Positions 58,547-64,000 of a stretch of DNA of 64,000 nucleotides are shown piece after piece (the stretch's first letter is position 1; every line of letters begins with the position of its first letter). The DNA is from Flavobacterium aquicola. GTDB lineage: Bacteria; Bacteroidota; Bacteroidia; Flavobacteriales; Flavobacteriaceae. The stretch is taken from assembly GCF_003385115.1 (NCBI RefSeq), contig NZ_QUNI01000003.1:310001-374000 (forward strand). Direction: 5' to 3'. A model generated the notes under the pieces. It was not told where the DNA came from, did no database searches, and worked only from the letters and a program-made list of their open reading frames with translations. The position numbers and the translations under genes are program-made.

Positions 58547-60064
58547 TTATAATAAAGAATGACAAGTCATTGCAGCTGGCTGTTCAACTCCCATCAGGGC
58601 AAGAACAGTAGGAGCAATATCACCCAAAACTCCATCATTGATGGTTTTTAAATCTTTATCTACCAAAATGATTGGCACCGGATTAGTTGTGTGGGCCGTG
58701 TTTGGAGAACCGTCAGGATTAATCATTGTTTCGCAGTTTCCATGATCAGCGATTACAATTGTAGTATAATCATTTGCAAGAGCAGCCTCGATAACTTCTT
58801 TTACGCAGGCATCTACAGCTTCACAAGCTTGGATTGCCGCACTCATGATTCCTGTATGTCCAACCATGTCACCATTTGCAAAGTTTAAACATACGAAATC
58901 AACTTCTCCTTTGTTCAATTCTGGAACCAAAGCATCTTTTAATTCGTAAGCGCTCATTTCTGGCTGTAAGTCGTAAGTAGCAACTTTTGGAGAGTTTCTC
59001 AAGATTCTGCTTTCGCCTTCAAATGGAACTTCTCTACCACCAGAAAAGAAGAATGTTACGTGAGGATATTTCTCTGTTTCAGCAATACGGATTTGTTTTT
59101 TGTTGGCTTTTTCTAAAACTTCACCAAGAGTTTCAGTGATGTTATCTTTGTTATAAACCACTTTTACATTTTCGTACGTTTCGTCATAATTAGTAAGCGT
59201 TACGTAGTACAACTGTAATTTGTGCATGTTCTGCTCGTGGAAATCCTGCTGAGATAAGGCTTCAGTCAATTCACGTCCTCTATCCGTTCTAAAGTTGAAG
59301 AAAATAACAACATCATCTTTTTCTATAGTAGCAATTGGTTCGTTGTTATTGTTTACAATTGCCACTGGTGCAATAAATTCATCGGTTACATCTGCTTGAT
59401 AGCTTGCGGTAACTGCAGCAACTGGATCCAAAGCTTTGGCACCTGTTCCGTTTACAACCAAGTCATAAGCAAGTTTAACGCGTTCCCAGCGTTTGTCACG
59501 ATCCATTGCATAATAACGGCCAATTATTGAAGCTATTTTTACAGGAGTATCTTTTATATAATTTTGTAAATCCTGAATGTAGTCTTTTCCAGATTTTGGA
59601 TCTACGTCACGGCCGTCAGTAAAGGCGTGAACGAAAACTTTGTCTAATCCGTATTCTTGAGAAGCATCGATTAATCCGCGTAAATGAGAAGTGTGAGAGT
59701 GAACTCCTCCATCAGAAACTAAACCTAAAAAGTGTACTTTTTTGTTGTTTTCTTTAGCGTAAGTGAAAGCATCAATTAAAACTTGCTCTTTTGCAAGAGT
59801 TTTATGAGCTACGGCCAAATTAATTTTAGCTAAATCTTGGTATACAATCCTGCCAGCTCCAAGATTCATGTGTCCTACTTCGCTGTTTCCCATTTGTCCT
59901 TCCGGCAAACCAACGTTTAATCCGTCAGTGCGAAGCTGAGCGCTAGGATATTTTGTATAAAGACTATTTATAAATGGAACATTTGCATTATCAATTGCAG
60001 AAACTTTCGGGTCTGGAGATTTTCCCCAGCCGTCTAAAATCATTAAAATTACTTTCTTATTCAT
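58547..60064 (-). CDS. gpmI: 2,3-bisphosphoglycerate-independent phosphoglycerate mutase
   Basis: A 505-residue glycolytic enzyme interconverting 3- and 2-phosphoglycerate with two Mn ions. The start at 60064 (MNKKVILMILDGWGKS) is the family start; an open upstream extension to 60175 is not family-like. Active-site features: Asp11 (ILDGWG), the phosphoserine Ser61 (GQMGNSEVGHMNLGAGRI), DGGVHSHTSHL, HAFTDGRDVDPKSG, RYYAMDRDKRWER, FNFRTDRGRELT, and near the end NFANGDMVGHTG, IVIADHGNCETM and TAHTTNPVPIIL. All are present. It has a -7 box at 60081-60088. Confidence 0.96.
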   Translation of the reverse strand: MNKKVILMILDGWGKSPDPKVSAIDNANVPFINSLYTKYPSAQLRTDGLNVGLPEGQMGNSEVGHMNLGAGRIVYQDLAKINLAVAHKTLAKEQVLIDAFTYAKENNKKVHFLGLVSDGGVHSHTSHLRGLIDASQEYGLDKVFVHAFTDGRDVDPKSGKDYIQDLQNYIKDTPVKIASIIGRYYAMDRDKRWERVKLAYDLVVNGTGAKALDPVAAVTASYQADVTDEFIAPVAIVNNNNEPIATIEKDDVVIFFNFRTDRGRELTEALSQQDFHEQNMHKLQLYYVTLTNYDETYENVKVVYNKDNITETLGEVLEKANKKQIRIAETEKYPHVTFFFSGGREVPFEGESRILRNSPKVATYDLQPEMSAYELKDALVPELNKGEVDFVCLNFANGDMVGHTGIMSAAIQACEAVDACVKEVIEAALANDYTTIVIADHGNCETMINPDGSPNTAHTTNPVPIILVDKDLKTINDGVLGDIAPTVLALMGVEQPAAMTCHSLL

Positions 60065-60080
60065 GGTGTGAAATTTTTTG

Positions 60081-60088
60081 CAAAGATA
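60081..60088 (-). promoter_or_regulatory. -7 box of gpmI
   Basis: TATCTTTG on the minus strand, 16 nt before the start; no clear -33 element. Confidence 0.4.
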
Positions 60089-60201
60089 AGGCTTTCGCAA
60101 AAAATAGAAGTCAGTCAAAACCACTATTATACATAAAAAAGAGAAGTGCAACAAATACTTAAAATTGTGTTGCAAAAAGCTTTTTTTTATAAAAAATATG
60201 C

Positions 60202-60248
60202 AAAAAAAATCCTCAAAGAACTGCCGGCAAAAACAATTTTTTTGAGGA
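60202..60248 (-). terminator. Terminator of the first DUF5916 gene
   Basis: TCCTCAAA / TTTGAGGA stem (60210-60217 and 60241-60248) with a 23-nt GC-containing loop, followed on the minus strand by eight T. Confidence 0.65.
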
Positions 60249-60310
60249 GAATTTTATCCTATAAATATTAAGAAAGTTATGATAGTATGATTTGATGTCT
60301 GATAAGGCAA

Positions 60311-62728
60311 TCAAAGCATTTTTTTGACTTGATTGTAATCTATAAAATATTTTACGCTTACTGACAAAACATGATTTAAATCTTCATTATTAAGCAGGCT
60401 TGTATAATTATTACCAAAATCTTTATTAATTAAATTGTCATATTTTGCGGCATTACTCCGGTATAAAAGAGTTAATTGACTTCCGGGAGCAAACCACCAG
60501 TTATAAGATAAATCCAAATTCCAAGTATTTAAATTTTGATTTTTATTCTCGATGTAAGTGTCATTGGAACTTAATCTTCCGTTTTCTTCTAAATTATAAA
60601 AGTTTAGATTCTCAGTATAAGACCAATAATATCTTGCAGAGAGGTCAAAATTCATTTTGCTGTTTAATGAATATTTTCCATTGATATTGTTGGTGTAATT
60701 TACCACATTTCTGTTGGCATAAATTATAGTATTTGGAGGTAAATCATCGTTATTGGAACTGCTGTCTACATATCCTTTGTTGTTGTTTTGACGGAAGAAA
60801 TTAAACTGATAATTTAACGCAAAGCGGTCATTGAAACGGTATCTTGGACTTAAAAAAAGACCATACGATTTTCGGTTATGTTCATTCAATGCTGAGAACG
60901 AAGGTTCAAAATCAAAGGCAAATTTGTTGTTGTAATTTGTTGATATAGAAAACCAGCTTCCAAATCGGGTAGGGTCGATACTGAATCTTCCTTCAGTTCT
61001 AGGTTCGTAGTAATTATAGGTTTCTACTGGGCGGAATTGCAGTCCAAATCCAACATAATGATTCTTTTTGGTTGTTGTGTTTACATTCCAATTGATTTCG
61101 TCAGACTGCACTTTACCCGTTTCTTTCTGAAATTGGGTATAAGCATTAATATTGGTGTTAAATGAATTGAATAATTTTGTTGGATTAAGAATTCTGTAGC
61201 TCGTAAAACCATTAAAACTGTAATAATTAGTTTCGAAAATAATGCCTAAATCGTTATTATCAAAGTCTTTTGTGACCAAGTTGGCGCCAAAATTATATCG
61301 GTATTTCCCGCTGGTTTCTGCAAAATTCAAAGTGGTATTGATTCCGTCTTTTTTTTCTTCAATGTCATTTACATAGCTGTATTCAAAATTACCAGATAAA
61401 TTATAAGTGTTTTTTGCCGTGTTTAAATCCCAGACCAAAGCCGAAACGTTTCCATCTCTAAAAGAGCCATCTCTTGTAACATTGGTATTTACAAAAGTCA
61501 GTGATGAGTTTTTGTGAAAGCGCTGATCAAAAACCATGACATTGTAATTAGTAAGTGGTTGTACTAAAACGCGGCGTGTTTCCTGAGTGATGGTGTCTTT
61601 AATTGTTGCATATGTTTTTTGTGTAATAGCATTCAAATATCCAATTCCTAACCCGCCTTTAGTTCTGCCTGAAATTTTGGTAGCGTTATAGAGATCGACA
61701 GCTGCAGGTTTTTCTATTATTTTTTCATTAGTATTTTTTTTTGGAGAATAAGAAGGAGCTCCGCCTATTCTTCTGGAATAGAAAAGATTTCCTTTGCTGA
61801 ACAAATCGGTTCCTTCGGTAAAAAAGGCGCGGTTTTCGTTGAATTGCTGTTCGAAAGGACTTAAATTCAAAATACGGTCATCATATTTGGTCTGCCCAAA
61901 ATCGGGAATCAGCATCGCATCAAGCGTGAAAGCATCGTTTATTCCGTATTTGATATCCAAACCGCCTTTTAATTCACCATACGTCTTTTGTTCAGCATTT
62001 GCATAAGTGTAAAAAGAGGCGTAAGGCAAAAAGAAAAGCCTTGTAGGGGTTTTTATGTTTTCGATGCCCTCGACAGTTCCATTCTGCTGGGTAAATGTTC
62101 CTATTTTAGTATCGATTAAATTCCATGAATATTTTTGGCGGTCTCTTCGTATTTCTCTAAAAAAGTTAACTCCCCAAGTCTGTCTGCTTTCGCTTGAAAA
62201 ACGGAGTGCTGCATAAGGAATCTTCATTTCTACAGTCCATCCAAATGTTGTGATTAATGCTTTACTATCCCAAACTGCGTCCCACGAATAATCCTCTCCA
62301 TTGCTGTCAGTTGCCAGACAATCGGCCTGTCCATCAGCCGCGTTTACAAAAAACTGAAAATTTTGCTGTCCGTCGTTATAACCATTAATGAAAACACCAA
62401 AAAAATCAGCAGCGCCAAATTCATCTCTTTTATTTATTTCTCTTAAAATTTTATCAGGTTCATTATCATACATTAAAGCACTGATATATATGGCCTCATT
62501 GTCATACAGAACTCGAACTTCAGTTCTTTTATTTTCGGGAATAGCCTTGCCGTTATCAGGCTGAAACATAATAAAGTCTGTGGCAATAGGAACTGACTGC
62601 CATATTGCTTCGTCTAATTTACCGTCCAAAGTAATTTTTTCGGAAGTGAATTTGGTCTGCAAAGATTTCTTTTGCCCATAAAATAATGTGCAGAGTAATA
62701 ATAAAAATAGGGTGTAACGATTTTTCAT
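60311..62728 (-). CDS. DUF5916/CBM9-like outer-membrane barrel protein
   Basis: An 805-residue exported protein (signal peptide MKNRYTLFLLLLCTLFYGQ). Residues about 28-210 form a carbohydrate-binding family 9-like domain (ITLDGKLDEAIWQSVPIATDFIMFQPDNG, VRVLYDNEAIYISALMYDNEPDKI, TFGWTVEMKIPYAALRF, WGVNFFREIRRDRQKYSW). The remaining 590 residues are DUF5916, a long beta-barrel with aromatic-rich strands ending near the C-terminus in VSVKYFIDYNQVKKML. Such proteins are common in Bacteroidetes and probably sit in the outer membrane; the ligand is unknown. It follows a paralogue on the same strand (62859-64000), with a 130-nt gap. Confidence 0.9.
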   Translation of the reverse strand: MKNRYTLFLLLLCTLFYGQKKSLQTKFTSEKITLDGKLDEAIWQSVPIATDFIMFQPDNGKAIPENKRTEVRVLYDNEAIYISALMYDNEPDKILREINKRDEFGAADFFGVFINGYNDGQQNFQFFVNAADGQADCLATDSNGEDYSWDAVWDSKALITTFGWTVEMKIPYAALRFSSESRQTWGVNFFREIRRDRQKYSWNLIDTKIGTFTQQNGTVEGIENIKTPTRLFFLPYASFYTYANAEQKTYGELKGGLDIKYGINDAFTLDAMLIPDFGQTKYDDRILNLSPFEQQFNENRAFFTEGTDLFSKGNLFYSRRIGGAPSYSPKKNTNEKIIEKPAAVDLYNATKISGRTKGGLGIGYLNAITQKTYATIKDTITQETRRVLVQPLTNYNVMVFDQRFHKNSSLTFVNTNVTRDGSFRDGNVSALVWDLNTAKNTYNLSGNFEYSYVNDIEEKKDGINTTLNFAETSGKYRYNFGANLVTKDFDNNDLGIIFETNYYSFNGFTSYRILNPTKLFNSFNTNINAYTQFQKETGKVQSDEINWNVNTTTKKNHYVGFGLQFRPVETYNYYEPRTEGRFSIDPTRFGSWFSISTNYNNKFAFDFEPSFSALNEHNRKSYGLFLSPRYRFNDRFALNYQFNFFRQNNNKGYVDSSSNNDDLPPNTIIYANRNVVNYTNNINGKYSLNSKMNFDLSARYYWSYTENLNFYNLEENGRLSSNDTYIENKNQNLNTWNLDLSYNWWFAPGSQLTLLYRSNAAKYDNLINKDFGNNYTSLLNNEDLNHVLSVSVKYFIDYNQVKKML

Positions 62729-62858
62729 TAATAGTGCTGGTTATAAACGTATTATCTTTTAAATCTGGGTTTTTATTTTAATAAACTGCGAGTTAAAAGA
62801 TTGATGTATTTATAGACTGCCGAATGGAAGTAATGTTACAGTTTTTAGAAAAGAATGA

Positions 62859-64000
62859 TTAAAATTTGTTTTTTATAACATTATAGTCAATATAATAACG
62901 TACGCTTAAGGATATTATATTGGTTAAATTGCTGCTGAAAATATCAGACAAGTTGTTTGAGATATTTTTTTCAACTTGATTAGTCTGTTCCAAGGCATAA
63001 TTGCGGTACAGTACAATTATTTCGCTTCCGGGAGCGAACCACCATGAATAGGAAAGATCTAAATTCCAGGAATTGAAGTTTCTGTTTTTGTTAAGATTGT
63101 AATCGGGATTTGGAGTGAGACTTCCATCCTCCTGTAAAGTAAAAAAATCATGATTATCAGCATATGACCAATAATAGCGGGCATCTAGATTTAATGCCAT
63201 TTTGTTGGTTAAGGCAAATTTTCCAGTGACAACATTCGAAAGTATTTCTCTGTTTCTTTCTGCGAAGACTATACCGTTAATGTCATACCCAACAAAACCT
63301 CTGTCGTTTTTTCTGTTAGAGTATTCTAAAGCATATTCTAAAGAGAATTGGTTGCTGAATCTGTATTTTGGATTGATATAAATACCATAGGTCTGCCTGT
63401 TCTCTTCATCGTATTTTGCAAAATTAGCAGTCGCATCTATTGTAAAGGCATGGTTTCTGTTCCATTCGAATCCAAAGTACGAATATATTCTCCTAGGGAC
63501 ATATACATAGCGGCCATATTCTCTAGGTTCATAAAAATCATAAGTTTCATGTGGCGAATACAATATAGAGAATTCGTAATACGTATTATTTAAAGAAGAG
63601 GCTTCAATAGTAGTTTTTAGATAAGCTTCTTGTGTTTTGGCAGTTGTATTTTGAATTTCTAAGTTTGCTTCCTGCTTTATTTTGAAGGTGTTAAAAAATT
63701 TTGTTGGATTCAGGATTCTGTAACTGATATTGCCATAAGCCGCGTGATAGTTAGTGTAATAAATCAATCCAAGATCATTGACATCATAATCTTCGGAAAT
63801 GTATTTTCCTGAAACCTCATATCGAATTTTTCCGCTTGTTTTTTCAAAATTCAGAGCAGTTTTATATCCGTTGTAATCTTCATAAGTATTTATAGTACTG
63901 TATTTAAAATCTCCATTTAAGCTGTAACTGTTCTTTTTTGTATTTAAGTCAAATAAAAGCCCGCTAACGTTTGCATCTCTGAAGGTTCCGTTTCGAGTAG
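62859..64000 (-). CDS. Second DUF5916 barrel protein (N-terminus beyond window)
   Basis: The frame is open from its stop at 62859 to the window end; about 380 residues of the barrel are visible. It aligns with the C-terminal half of the neighbouring DUF5916 protein: the visible start TRNGTFRDANVSGLLFDLNT corresponds to TRDGSFRDGNVSALVWDLNT of the neighbour, and the end (SVRYYIDYNVIKNKF) corresponds to SVKYFIDYNQVKKML. The N-terminal CBM9-like domain must lie outside the window. The two are tandem paralogues with clearly diverged sequences, so the duplication is not recent. Confidence 0.88.
   Translation of the reverse strand, partial: TRNGTFRDANVSGLLFDLNTKKNSYSLNGDFKYSTINTYEDYNGYKTALNFEKTSGKIRYEVSGKYISEDYDVNDLGLIYYTNYHAAYGNISYRILNPTKFFNTFKIKQEANLEIQNTTAKTQEAYLKTTIEASSLNNTYYEFSILYSPHETYDFYEPREYGRYVYVPRRIYSYFGFEWNRNHAFTIDATANFAKYDEENRQTYGIYINPKYRFSNQFSLEYALEYSNRKNDRGFVGYDINGIVFAERNREILSNVVTGKFALTNKMALNLDARYYWSYADNHDFFTLQEDGSLTPNPDYNLNKNRNFNSWNLDLSYSWWFAPGSEIIVLYRNYALEQTNQVEKNISNNLSDIFSSNLTNIISLSVRYYIDYNVIKNKF

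Overview
The window looks like a chromosomal segment of a Bacteroidetes bacterium, most likely a Flavobacterium. The DNA is AT-rich. Many genes are preceded by the Bacteroidetes -7 box TAnnTTTG, with few Shine-Dalgarno sequences. Lineage markers include a type IX secretion plug protein (DUF5103), tandem DUF5916 barrel proteins, DUF983, an LRR/C-type-lectin surface protein and a Flavobacterium-type first residue pattern in MutS. No phage, integrase, intact insertion sequence, rRNA or CRISPR array was seen.

Layout. 1-6.3 kb: the N-terminal part of a secreted LRR plus C-type-lectin protein, a SpoU rRNA/tRNA methylase, a DUF1573 protein, mutS, a tRNA-Gly/tRNA-Leu pair and a DUF1508 protein. 6.4-12.7 kb: a repeat-rich small lipoprotein, waaA, a three-gene DegT aminotransferase/NTF2-like/galE operon, fabD and a YceI-family gene. 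13-21 kb: a minus-strand run made of a DUF2126 ligase with an N-terminal transglutaminase domain, a circularly permuted ATP-grasp/alpha-E protein, a second transglutaminase-like protein and a cytosolic protein-glutaminase-like protein. This is the most intriguing block, because it matches the predicted peptide-tagging (amidoligase) systems but has a glutamine-deamidase-like gene attached. 21-28 kb: two pirins, a GH130 enzyme with an acetyltransferase, a tight GNAT-OsmC-Fer4_19 operon and a VWA lipoprotein. 28-33 kb: a Crp-like regulator, bestrophin, a USP-like protein and an OmpR-type two-component system. 33-36.3 kb: a small accessory-looking patch with an AraC regulator and a remnant of a second AraC tail, a small HTH gene with a 21-bp repeat array upstream, and a protein of unknown function. 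36.4-53 kb: mostly housekeeping genes (purT, aspartate aminotransferase, desaturase, rsmG, P5C dehydrogenase, apaG, T9SS plug, SNF2 helicase, methyltransferase, map, DUF445, CoA-transferase). 53-58.3 kb: a TetR-ABC-HlyD-TolC type I export operon whose ABC ATPase is degenerate at most catalytic motifs. 58.5-64 kb: gpmI and two tandem DUF5916 proteins, the second cut by the window end.

Regulatory structure seen directly in the sequence includes an identical palindromic site placed at the same distance from the -7 box of the yceI gene and of a pirin gene 14 kb away, which suggests one shared regulator. There is also a 21-bp-period repeat array upstream of the HTH gene. Several intergenic palindromic or mosaic elements (about 11, 12.8, 22.2, 25.8, 33.1, 37.8, 48.4, 49.3 and 50.3 kb) look like dispersed REP-type repeats. 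Functional statements rest on motif reading and family knowledge; no database search was possible.
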